Below are positions 8,268-14,542 of a DNA stretch of 43,226 nucleotides, one piece after another (within the stretch, counting starts at the first letter, position 1; each line of letters opens with the position of its first letter). The notes under the pieces are model-generated. The model ran no database searches. It saw nothing but the letters and a program-made list of their open reading frames with translations, and was not told the origin of the DNA. The translations under genes were made by a program, and so were the position numbers. The stretch is from Pseudonocardia humida (GTDB lineage Bacteria; Actinomycetota; Actinomycetes; Mycobacteriales; Pseudonocardiaceae): the NCBI RefSeq assembly GCF_023898865.1, contig NZ_JAGSOV010000074.1, positions 1 to 43,226 of the forward strand, read 5' to 3'.

Positions 8268-8634
8268 GGGGTGGCTGCTCCTGCCGGATCTCGGGCCCCG
8301 CGGCGGACCGCCGCGGACGGACGGCGTCGAACCGGACGGGGCGGGGTGTGCGGGCCGTGGGAGGTCCGGCGAATCCTACGTCGTGGCGCCGTCCCGGGCG
8401 GCGACGACGGTGCGGGGCGGCCCGTTCCCGCGCCATCGGGCTGGCCGGGTCACCTGTCCGGGGAGCGGACCGGTGAGCGGCGCGCCGCCATACCAGTCGC
8501 ATTCGGCCCTGGTCGAGCGACCGTTCGCCGTTGATCCAGTACCGGTCGTCTCACTGTCCGTGAACGCGGGAGGTCCTCAGGCGTCTTGTGTTGTTGAGGG
8601 GCGACGAGAGCCGCCAACCCGTTTGGAGAGGTCA
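8268..8634. other. Divergent intergenic region between glmU and the osmC-like gene
   Basis: This 367-bp gap must hold the promoters of glmU (minus) and the OsmC-like gene (plus). I see no gene with convincing coding features in it, although frames stay open because of the GC content. A short CCTCA/TGAGG inverted repeat (8575-8599) lies upstream of the osmC-like ribosome-binding site GGAGAGG. No known regulator site was recognised. Confidence 0.4.
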
Positions 8635-9072
8635 ATGCCTACGCGCACCGCACGGACAGCATGGAACGGCAGCCTGCAGGAGGGGGAGGGCCAGGTCGAG
8701 CTGGCCAGCAGCGGGGTGGGTAGTTTCCCGGTCAGCTTCCCCCGGCGCTCGGCGGACGACGCCGGGGGAGTGACCAGCCCGGAGGAGTTGATCGCGGCGG
8801 CGCACTCGGCCTGCTACTCGATGGCGCTGTCCGCGGAGATCGCGCGGGCCGGGGGTACCCCCGGGTCGCTCGACGTCTCGGCCGACGTCTCACTGGGACC
8901 GGACCCCGCAGGCGGGTTCGCGATCACGGGCATCGCACTCAAGGTCCGCGGCCGGGTCGAGGGGCTCGACGCCGCGGGGTTCGACCAGGCCGCCCAGGCG
9001 GCGAAGGACGGCTGCCCGGTGAGCAAGGCGCTCACCGGCACCACGATCACGCTGGACGCCGCGCTCGCCTGA
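8635..9072 (+). CDS. OsmC-family peroxidase
   Basis: This 145-residue OsmC/Ohr-superfamily thiol peroxidase reduces organic and fatty acid hydroperoxides in the cytoplasm. The two catalytic cysteines are present: Cys60 in AAAHSACYSMAL and Cys127 in KDGCPVSKAL. The activating arginine lies in the FPRRS segment (37-38), and the SPEELIAAAHSACY signature points to the OsmC rather than the Ohr branch. The start ATG at 8635 follows GGAGAGG. It stands alone and converges on the DUF3291 gene, from which the extreme GC tract separates it. The reducing partner is unknown, possibly lipoyl proteins or mycothiol systems. Confidence 0.92.
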   Translation: MPTRTARTAWNGSLQEGEGQVELASSGVGSFPVSFPRRSADDAGGVTSPEELIAAAHSACYSMALSAEIARAGGTPGSLDVSADVSLGPDPAGGFAITGIALKVRGRVEGLDAAGFDQAAQAAKDGCPVSKALTGTTITLDAALA

Positions 9073-9113
9073 TGCGGTCCAGCGCCGGAACGCCGCAGAA
9101 CGAAGGAGCAGGG

Positions 9114-9176
9114 ATGAGGTGCACGGGCAACGGACGGCCGCCCGAGCCGCCGCCCCCGCGACCGAACGGTCGCTGA
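9114..9176 (+). CDS. Possible 20-residue micro-ORF after the osmC-like gene
   Basis: An ATG at 9114 sits 5 nt after GAAGGAGCAG, a good ribosome-binding site. The frame encodes 20 residues with a Pro-rich PPEPPPPRP middle and stops at 9176. No family is recognised. It could be a genuine small peptide, the start of a gene truncated by the GC tract that follows, or chance. The case rests only on the ribosome-binding site and position. Confidence 0.2.
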   Translation: MRCTGNGRPPEPPPPRPNGR

Positions 9177-9189
9177 GGTAGCGCGTTCG

Positions 9190-9300
9190 GGCGGGGGGCC
9201 CCACCGGAAGGGGGGGGGCCCCCCCCCGCAGCCCCCCCCCCCCCGCGCGGGGGGGTCGCGCGGGGGGGGGGGGCCCCCACCCTCCGGGGGGGGCCCACCG
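9190..9300. repeat. Extreme poly-G/poly-C tract with GC-only hairpins
   Basis: Almost every base in this stretch is G or C, in long homopolymer blocks: nine G then nine C at 9210-9227, thirteen C at 9232-9244, seven G at 9249-9255, twelve G at 9262-9273. Bases 9233-9249 pair perfectly with 9257-9273 (17 bp, loop GGGGGGT). It lies in the convergent gap between the osmC-like and DUF3291 genes, where a bidirectional terminator would be expected. The runs are so long that sequencing or assembly error is a serious alternative. Confidence 0.7.
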
Positions 9301-9305
9301 CCGCT

Positions 9306-9758
9306 CTACCGCCCGCGCCCGGCAGGCCTGCCGTCGGGCCCGAAGCGCCTGCGCAGCGAGAACGCCCGCGGGGTGGGGCCGTAGCGGCGCAGGTGCTGCA
9401 GCCGCCGTACGGCGTCGGCCACGCCGGGCGGCTCGTCCCCCCGCACCCACCACAGCGCCGTCGACGGCTGCTCGGTCGGCAGGAACCACCGCGACCTGCG
9501 GCGCAGGTAGCCGGCGTGCGCGCTGCGGTAGACGAAGTCGTGCAGCGCGGCGTAGTCCGCCCACAGCGACACGTTGACGATCACCGGCCCGGCGTCGTCG
9601 GTCAGCACCCGGTGCCCGGCCCGGTCGCGGGCCACGAACCCGGGACTGGCGTCGGCGAGCCGGTTGACCGCGTCGAGCGCCTCGGTGAAGCCGCGCATGA
9701 CGGGGTCGTCGAGCGGGGCGCGCATCCGCGCCACGTTCACCTGGGCCAGCCGGTGCAC
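9306..9758 (-). CDS. DUF3291 domain-containing protein
   Basis: This 150-residue protein matches the DUF3291 pattern: LAQVNVARMRAPLDDPVM at the N-terminus, a central VIVNVSLWADYAALHDFVYRSAH, and RRRSRWFLPTEQPSTALWWV. The family has a dimeric alpha/beta-barrel look, related in fold to antibiotic-biosynthesis monooxygenases, and has no firmly established reaction. The start GTG at 9758 directly follows the stop codon of the PCD-VOC gene (TAG then GTG), so the two are one transcript. The last ~20 residues are Arg-rich and may be less conserved. Confidence 0.82.
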   Translation of the reverse strand: MHRLAQVNVARMRAPLDDPVMRGFTEALDAVNRLADASPGFVARDRAGHRVLTDDAGPVIVNVSLWADYAALHDFVYRSAHAGYLRRRSRWFLPTEQPSTALWWVRGDEPPGVADAVRRLQHLRRYGPTPRAFSLRRRFGPDGRPAGRGR

Positions 9759-10406
9759 CTACTCCGCCACCCACACGGCCAGGTCGACCTCGTTGGCCTC
9801 GGGGTCGGCCAGCGTCCAGTAGTCGGGGGCGTTCGAGCGCACGACCCGCCCGCCCGCGGCCACCGCCGCGGCGATGCGGTTCCGCACCTGGTCGGGCGCC
9901 AGGTACACGTCGACGTGGACGCGGTTGCGCTGCGGGCGCGGCGCAGCCATGTCCTGGAACCAGAACGTCGGCCCCCGGCGGGCCGGATCGACCACGTCCT
10001 CCTCGCCGAGCTCCTGGTAGCCGAGCACGGCCCGCCAGAACGGCCGCACGTCCGCGATCACCAGCGCGTCGATCGCGACCTGGACGTGCTGCACGGCGGC
10101 GGGCTCGGCCGCGGCGCCCAACCCACGCGCGGCCACCGAGATCCTCCGCGCCAGCTCCACGTCCCCCGCGGTCAGCCCCTCCGGCCCGTCGCCGACCGGG
10201 CGCACGTCGACGCTGTCCGGGCGCAGGTCGACGTCGGGCCGGCCGATCCCGGCGGCCGGCTCGCCGATCGCGGCCACGAGCGCGACGCCCGTCGCGTAGG
10301 AGCCGGTGCGGAAGCGCGCGCACACCCACGTACCGCCCAGGACGGCGCGCCAGTCGTCGACGCCGGGTGAGCCCAGGAACCGGCGCGCGGTGATGCGATC
10401 GGCCAT
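9759..10406 (-). CDS. PCD (pterin carbinolamine dehydratase-like)-VOC fusion protein
   Basis: This 215-residue protein has two domains. Residues ~1-95 resemble pterin-4a-carbinolamine dehydratase (DRITARRFLGSPGVDDWRA, FRTGSYATGVALVAAIGE, GLTAGDVELARRISVAARG). Residues ~105-215 are a glyoxalase/VOC fold (VQVAIDALVIADVRPFWRAV, NRVHVDVYLAPDQV, DPEANEVDLAVW). In true dehydratases a His-His-Pro motif precedes the DVDL strand; here it reads GIGRPDVDL, so the catalytic histidines are missing and PCD activity is doubtful. The start ATG at 10406 is supported by TACGGT 6 nt upstream. The protein is probably a small-molecule binder; its function is unknown. Confidence 0.8.
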   Translation of the reverse strand: MADRITARRFLGSPGVDDWRAVLGGTWVCARFRTGSYATGVALVAAIGEPAAGIGRPDVDLRPDSVDVRPVGDGPEGLTAGDVELARRISVAARGLGAAAEPAAVQHVQVAIDALVIADVRPFWRAVLGYQELGEEDVVDPARRGPTFWFQDMAAPRPQRNRVHVDVYLAPDQVRNRIAAAVAAGGRVVRSNAPDYWTLADPEANEVDLAVWVAE

Positions 10407-10412
10407 CACGGG

Positions 10413-10418
10413 ACCGTA
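10413..10418 (-). promoter_or_regulatory. Candidate leaderless -10 element of the PCD-VOC/DUF3291 operon
   Basis: On the minus strand TACGGT ends 6 nt before the ATG at 10406, with no Shine-Dalgarno sequence. This is the same spacing as for several other genes in the window. Confidence 0.5.
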
Positions 10419-10505
10419 CCGAGACGCGGGAAGCCGGACGCCGATCCGTGTCCGCGAGTGGGCGCACCGAGGTCGCGGCCCGAATGGCGGCCTGCGGCGG
10501 GCCTG

Positions 10506-10576
10506 CTCCGCCGCCAGGATTCGAACCTGGACCATCGGAACCAAAATCCGAGGTGCTGCCGTTACACCACGGCGGA
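10506..10576 (-). tRNA. tRNA-Gln (anticodon UUG)
   Basis: The minus strand folds as a complete 71-nt tRNA. The acceptor stem is TCCGCCG/CGGCGGA with a G discriminator, the D arm contains GTGTAACGGCAGCAC, the anticodon stem-loop is TCGGA-TTTTGGT-TCCGA with TTG at the anticodon, and the T arm is CCAGG-TTCGAAT-CCTGG. CCA is not encoded. The anticodon TTG reads CAA and, with wobble, CAG glutamine codons. A tRNA-Gln gene near glmU is common in actinobacteria. Confidence 0.97.
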
Positions 10577-10764
10577 CAGGCCTCCATCCTGTCACGCACC
10601 GCCAACGCCATTGATCCGGTCGGGGTCCTGCGATTGCGGCACCGCCACCCGGGTTCCACGATGACGTGCAGCCGTCCAGCCCGGGTTGACCTAACCTCGC
10701 AAAAGCGACGGCGGACGAGGACGACGCCACCGCCGCCGGACGTCCCCGACCCCCGAGGAGCCGC

Positions 10765-11736
10765 ATGACCGCCGAGTCCGTCGCCCCGCCCCCGTCCGGA
10801 GCCCGCACCGAGAACCCGCTCACGGCGGGGCCGAACCCGGTCGTCTCCGGGCGGCGCACCGCGTTCCAGCACGCGATGATCTACGTGTTCGTGGCGACGC
10901 CGATGGTGGCCCTGGTCGCCGCGGTGCCGCTGGCCTGGGGCTGGGGCGTCGACTGGCACGACCTGGTGCTGCTGGGCGTCTTCTACTCGATCGCCGTGCT
11001 GGGCATCACCGTCGGCTTCCACCGGCACTTCACCCACAAGGCGTTCAAGGCCAAGCCGTGGCTGCGGGTCGCGATGGCGATCACCGGCTCGCTGGCCGTG
11101 CAGGGCAACGTGCTGAACTGGGTGGCCGACCACCGCCGCCACCACGCCTTCTCCGACCGGGAGGGCGACCCGCACTCGCCGTGGCTGTTCGGGACCTCGC
11201 CCGCCGCGGTGGCCAAGGGCTTCCTGCACGCCCACATGACCTGGTTCTTCGACCGCGACGAGACCAACCAGCGCCGCTTCGTGCCCGACCTGCTCGCCGA
11301 CCGGGCCATCCGCCGGGTCAGCCGGACGTTCGGCATCTGGGTGGCGGTGAGCCTGCTGCTGCCCGCCGTGCTGGGCGGGCTGATCTCCTGGTCGTGGGCG
11401 GGGGTGGTCACCGGGTTCTTCTGGGGCGGGCTGGTGCGCCTCGCGGTGTCCAACCACGTCACCTGGTCGATCAACTCGATCTGCCACATGATCGGGGAGC
11501 GGCCCTTCCGGTCGCGCGACCGGTCGCGCAACTTCTGGCCGCTGGCGATCCTGTCGATGGGCGAGTCCTGGCACAACCTGCACCACGCCGACCCCACCTG
11601 CGCCCGCCACGGCGTGCTGCGCGGGCAGATCGACATCTCGGCCCGGCTGATCTGGATCTTCGAGAAGCTCGGGTGGGCCTACGACGTGCGCTGGCCGACC
11701 ACCCGGCGCCTGGAGAAGCTGCGCGCCGAGACCTGA
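10765..11736 (+). CDS. Acyl-CoA (stearoyl-type, delta-9) desaturase
   Basis: This 323-residue integral membrane di-iron desaturase introduces a cis double bond into fatty acyl-CoA or lipid-bound chains, adjusting membrane fluidity. All three histidine boxes are present: HRHFTH at 86-91, HRRHH at 123-127 and HNLHH at 270-274. Hydrophobic segments around residues 36-60, 70-85 and 190-215 are expected to span the membrane. The DesA3/OLE1-type family is inferred from box spacing. The start ATG at 10765 follows GAGGAG. A TTGACC and a TAACCT element near 10686-10697 may belong to its promoter. The electron donor is not encoded nearby. Confidence 0.93.
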   Translation: MTAESVAPPPSGARTENPLTAGPNPVVSGRRTAFQHAMIYVFVATPMVALVAAVPLAWGWGVDWHDLVLLGVFYSIAVLGITVGFHRHFTHKAFKAKPWLRVAMAITGSLAVQGNVLNWVADHRRHHAFSDREGDPHSPWLFGTSPAAVAKGFLHAHMTWFFDRDETNQRRFVPDLLADRAIRRVSRTFGIWVAVSLLLPAVLGGLISWSWAGVVTGFFWGGLVRLAVSNHVTWSINSICHMIGERPFRSRDRSRNFWPLAILSMGESWHNLHHADPTCARHGVLRGQIDISARLIWIFEKLGWAYDVRWPTTRRLEKLRAET

Positions 11737-11906
11737 TCGGGTCCCGTGGTGAACCCGCCGTGACGGTCCGGTGGCCCGTCGCGGCCGGGTTCGCGCATCC
11801 GGGTGACCCTCCCACGGGCGAGTGCTGCACCCTTCGTGGAACACTTGCCGCCCGAAAGCCCGGCGCAGGCCGGCGCGCGGCCGCGACCTGACGGGGGTGT
11901 ACGAGG

Positions 11907-12590
11907 GTGCTGAGCCTGTTACCCGAGCGCCTCGACCACATGATGCTGCTCGGCGCGCACTGCCACGACATCGCCGTCGGCGCCGGCGGCTCCCTGCTGG
12001 AGCTGTGCCGCGCCCACCCCGGCGTCGGCGTCTCGGCCCTGGTGCTCACCGGCGGCGGCTCGCTGCGCGAGGAGGAGGAGCGCGCCGCGCTGGCCGCGTT
12101 CTGCCCCGGCGCCCGGCTCGAGGTCACCGTCCTGGACCTGCCCGACGGACGCGTCCCCACCCGGTGGGAGCGCGCCAAGCTGGCGCTGGAGGAGCTGCGC
12201 TCGCACGCCGAACCCGACCTGATCTTCGCCCCGTCCCCGCACGACGCCCACCAGGACCACCGCGCCCTGGCCGACCTGGTGCCCAGCGCCTTCCGCGACC
12301 ACCTCACCCTCGGCTACGAGATCCTCAAGTGGGAGGGCGACCTCACCCAGCCCTCGGTCTACCTGCCGCTGGCCGAGCCGGTGCTGCGGGAGAAGGTCGC
12401 CAAGCTGCACGAGCACTACGGCTCCCAGCGCGACCGCAGCTGGTTCGACGCCGAGACCTTCGGCGGCCTGGCCCGCATCCGCGGCGTGCAGTGCCGGGCC
12501 CGCTTCGCCGAGGCCTTCCACATCGCCAAGCTGGTGCTGGGCGTGGCCCCGCTGACCGGCGCCGAGTTCGTCGACGCGGAGATGGCGTAG
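11907..12590 (+). CDS. PIG-L/LmbE-family deacetylase with altered metal motif
   Basis: This 227-residue protein has the PIG-L N-acetyl-sugar deacetylase fold, related to MshB and Mca of mycothiol metabolism. The usual AHPDDE-like motif reads LGAHCHDIAVGAGG: His18 and Asp21, the expected zinc ligands, are kept, but the position of the catalytic-base Asp is His20. The second motif, PHDAHQDH at 111-118, is intact. Relatives with HCDD exist, so HCHD is a further step away. The start GTG at 11907 is assumed, with GAGG upstream. The substrate is unknown, perhaps a GlcNAc-containing lipid or glycan. It lies 44 bp before the DUF2277 gene, but that gene seems to have its own promoter. Confidence 0.85.
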   Translation: MLSLLPERLDHMMLLGAHCHDIAVGAGGSLLELCRAHPGVGVSALVLTGGGSLREEEERAALAAFCPGARLEVTVLDLPDGRVPTRWERAKLALEELRSHAEPDLIFAPSPHDAHQDHRALADLVPSAFRDHLTLGYEILKWEGDLTQPSVYLPLAEPVLREKVAKLHEHYGSQRDRSWFDAETFGGLARIRGVQCRARFAEAFHIAKLVLGVAPLTGAEFVDAEMA

Positions 12591-12634
12591 CCGCACGCCC
12601 GCCGATGTCCGTCCCCTGGGGCACTATCGGGGGC

Positions 12635-12904
12635 ATGTGTCGGAACATCCGGGTGCTGCACAACTTCGAACCCCCCGCCACCGAGGACGAGGTGCACGGG
12701 GCGGCGCTGCAGTACGTCCGCAAGATCAGCGGGTCGGCCTCGCCGTCCCAGGCGAACCGGGCGGCGTTCGACCGGGCGGTTGCGGCCGTGGCCGACGCCA
12801 CCCGCGAGCTGCTGGACTCGCTGGTGACGACGGCGCCGCCGAAGGACCGGGAGGTCGAGGCGGCCAAGGCGCGGGAGCGGGCGGCGGTGCGCTACGGGAA
12901 CTGA
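12635..12904 (+). CDS. DUF2277 family protein
   Basis: This 89-residue cytoplasmic protein starts MCRNIRVLHNFEPPAT, the characteristic DUF2277 opening, and then forms a helical domain (ATEDEVHGAALQYVRKISG onward). Homologues are common in actinobacteria and have no known function; the Cys in the MCRNI opening is conserved in those I recall. The start is ATG at 12635, with CACTAT 7 nt upstream that may act as a leaderless -10. An in-frame ATG 30 nt upstream is unlikely. Confidence 0.88.
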   Translation: MCRNIRVLHNFEPPATEDEVHGAALQYVRKISGSASPSQANRAAFDRAVAAVADATRELLDSLVTTAPPKDREVEAAKARERAAVRYGN

Positions 12905-12998
12905 GCCCGGCTGTCGTCGGGCCTCCGGCTTCTCTCGAGGGCCTCCGGCTCTCCGATCGGCGCGGTGGGCCGGGTCCTCGCAGACCTGGGTGGGTGTT

Positions 12999-13084
12999 CC
13001 TCGCAACGCAGCGGGGGCGTCGCAGCGCCAGCCGGGTGCTCGCAGCGCGCCGGCGGGCTGCGACGACCCAGCCAGGGCTGCGAG
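12999..13084 (+). repeat. 86-bp intergenic repeat, copy A
   Basis: This element is homologous over its full length to 33745-33830. The last 45 bp (13040-13084) match 33786-33830 at 43 of 45 positions; the left half is more diverged but aligns without gaps. It is built from TCGCAG and CTGCGA units, giving internal inverted symmetry. It lies in the convergent gap between the DUF2277 gene and the sugar dehydrogenase, so a role in termination is possible. No other content was recognised in the 12905-13141 gap. Confidence 0.75.
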
Positions 13085-13141
13085 GAGCGCCGAACAGCCC
13101 TGATCGGAGGCACTGCCGGCCACCCAGGACCGCCGGGGAGA

Positions 13142-14449
13142 TCAGACCGGCGTCACCCGCAGGATCTTGTCGTCGCGCCCGTTCGACGTCGACACCAGCA
13201 GCGACCCGTCCGGCGCCAGCCGCACCCCGCGCAACCGCCCGAACTCCCCGTCCAGCGGCGCCGGCGTCAGCACCTCGGCGACCGAGCCGTCGGCGGCCAG
13301 TCGCATGAGCAGCAGCTTCTGCCCGCGCAGCGCGCCGACGGCGAGCGCGCCGTCGAGGTCCCCCCACTGCGGGCCGGAGATGAACCCGGCGCCGGAGATG
13401 GCCTCGACCGGGCTGCCGGAGCTCCAGATGGCCGCGACGGCGTCGGGGAAGCGCTCCAGGTCGGTCATCGGGACGTCCTCGTCGTAGCCGCCGACGGTGC
13501 CGCCCTGGGAGGGGTCCCAGCCGTAGTTGGCGCCGGGTTCGAGGCGGTTGACCTCGTCGTCGGTGTCGGGGCCGTGCTCGGCGGAGAACACGTCGCCGGT
13601 GGTGGGCTGCACGGTGACGCCCTGCACGTTGCGGTGGCCGTAGGTGTAGATCAGCCGGCGGGCCGGGTTGGGGTCGTCGACGAAGGGGTTGTCGGGGGCG
13701 GGGCCGCCGGTCTCGATGTCGATGTGCAGGACCTTGCCGCCCAGCGAGTTGAGGTCCTGGGGGATGGCGCCGCGGGCGGTGTCGCCGGTGCCGATGTAGA
13801 CGGTGCCGTCGGGGGCGAGGGTGGTGCGGCAGCCGGAGTGGCGGCCCGACGGGTTGATCGGGAGCCCGCCGAGCAGCGGGTTGGCCACCCGGGTGGCGGA
13901 CGTGGCGTCGGTGGAGAGCTCCCAGGTGACCAGGCGGATGTCGGTGGCGGTGTCCTCGACCTGGTTGGTCTGGCAGGTGCTGAACCGGCGGGTGCGGTCG
14001 AAGTCGGCGTGCACCACCAGGCCCATCAGGCCGCCCTCGCCGTTGACGAGGACGTCGGAGAAGTCGGCGTCGACGGGGGTGACGGTGGCGCCCGGCTCGG
14101 TGCTCGACAGCAGCGAGACGCCGCCGTCGCGCTCGGTGAACAGGACCCGCCCGTCGGGCAGGAAGCCCATGTCCCAGACGTGGTCCAGCCCGTCGGCGAG
14201 CACCTCGACCTGCAGGTCGGGCACGCCGGTGCGCGGGGCGGCGACGGGCGTGGCGGCCGCGGTCGTGGTCGTCACGGGGGCCCGGGGTGGGGCGGCGGCG
14301 GGCGCGGCCGAGCAGCCGACCGCCGTCACCGCTGCGGTGACGACGAGCGCCACGATCGTGCGCCGGCCGGCCCTCCGCCATGACCCTGCGCGGGTCGCCC
14401 GGTCCCGATCCGGTGACCCGTCCCCCCGTCGTGCTCGATGCCGCGGCAT
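13142..14449 (-). CDS. PQQ-dependent sugar dehydrogenase-like lipoprotein (GSDH family)
   Basis: This 435-residue protein is predicted to be secreted and lipid-anchored. An Arg-rich start leads into RRTIVALVVTAAVTAVGC, with the lipobox Cys at about residue 46. The mature part is a glucose/sorbosone dehydrogenase beta-propeller: WDMGFLPDGRVLFTERDG, NGEGGLMGLVVH, GRHSGCRTTLAPDGTVYIG, YGHRNVQG, AEHGPDTDDEVNRL and NYGWD. Such enzymes oxidise aldoses or other polyols with PQQ; actinobacterial members may use other cofactors or have none. The start ATG at 14449 has CAGAAT 6 nt upstream on the minus strand. It is divergent from the tricorn-like protease. Confidence 0.9.
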   Translation of the reverse strand: MPRHRARRGDGSPDRDRATRAGSWRRAGRRTIVALVVTAAVTAVGCSAAPAAAPPRAPVTTTTAAATPVAAPRTGVPDLQVEVLADGLDHVWDMGFLPDGRVLFTERDGGVSLLSSTEPGATVTPVDADFSDVLVNGEGGLMGLVVHADFDRTRRFSTCQTNQVEDTATDIRLVTWELSTDATSATRVANPLLGGLPINPSGRHSGCRTTLAPDGTVYIGTGDTARGAIPQDLNSLGGKVLHIDIETGGPAPDNPFVDDPNPARRLIYTYGHRNVQGVTVQPTTGDVFSAEHGPDTDDEVNRLEPGANYGWDPSQGGTVGGYDEDVPMTDLERFPDAVAAIWSSGSPVEAISGAGFISGPQWGDLDGALAVGALRGQKLLLMRLAADGSVAEVLTPAPLDGEFGRLRGVRLAPDGSLLVSTSNGRDDKILRVTPV

Positions 14450-14528
14450 GGGGGGATTCTGCCGAGGTCCGGGTGAGAGCGCCGTGTGCAGGGTCCGTCC
14501 GGGCGGGATCGGGCCGCCGCGGGGTCGC

Positions 14529-14534
14529 TACCGT
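14529..14534 (+). promoter_or_regulatory. Candidate leaderless -10 of the tricorn-like protease
   Basis: TACCGT ends 8 nt before the ATG at 14543 and no Shine-Dalgarno sequence is present. Confidence 0.45.
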
Positions 14535-14542
14535 CTGCTCCC

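Noticed and set aside
9210..9273. Origin or attachment site in the poly-G/poly-C tract
   Set aside because: No integrase, replication gene, DnaA boxes or flanking direct repeats. A terminator or an assembly artefact explains it better.
9759..10859. Upstream extension of the PCD-VOC frame through the tRNA gene
   Set aside because: It would translate the tRNA-Gln gene. The ATG at 10406 has a promoter element and begins the conserved domain.
12979..13084. CRISPR-like series of TCGCAG units
   Set aside because: Unit spacing is irregular and the units are only 6-8 bp. The element is a single dispersed repeat with a second copy elsewhere, not an array.
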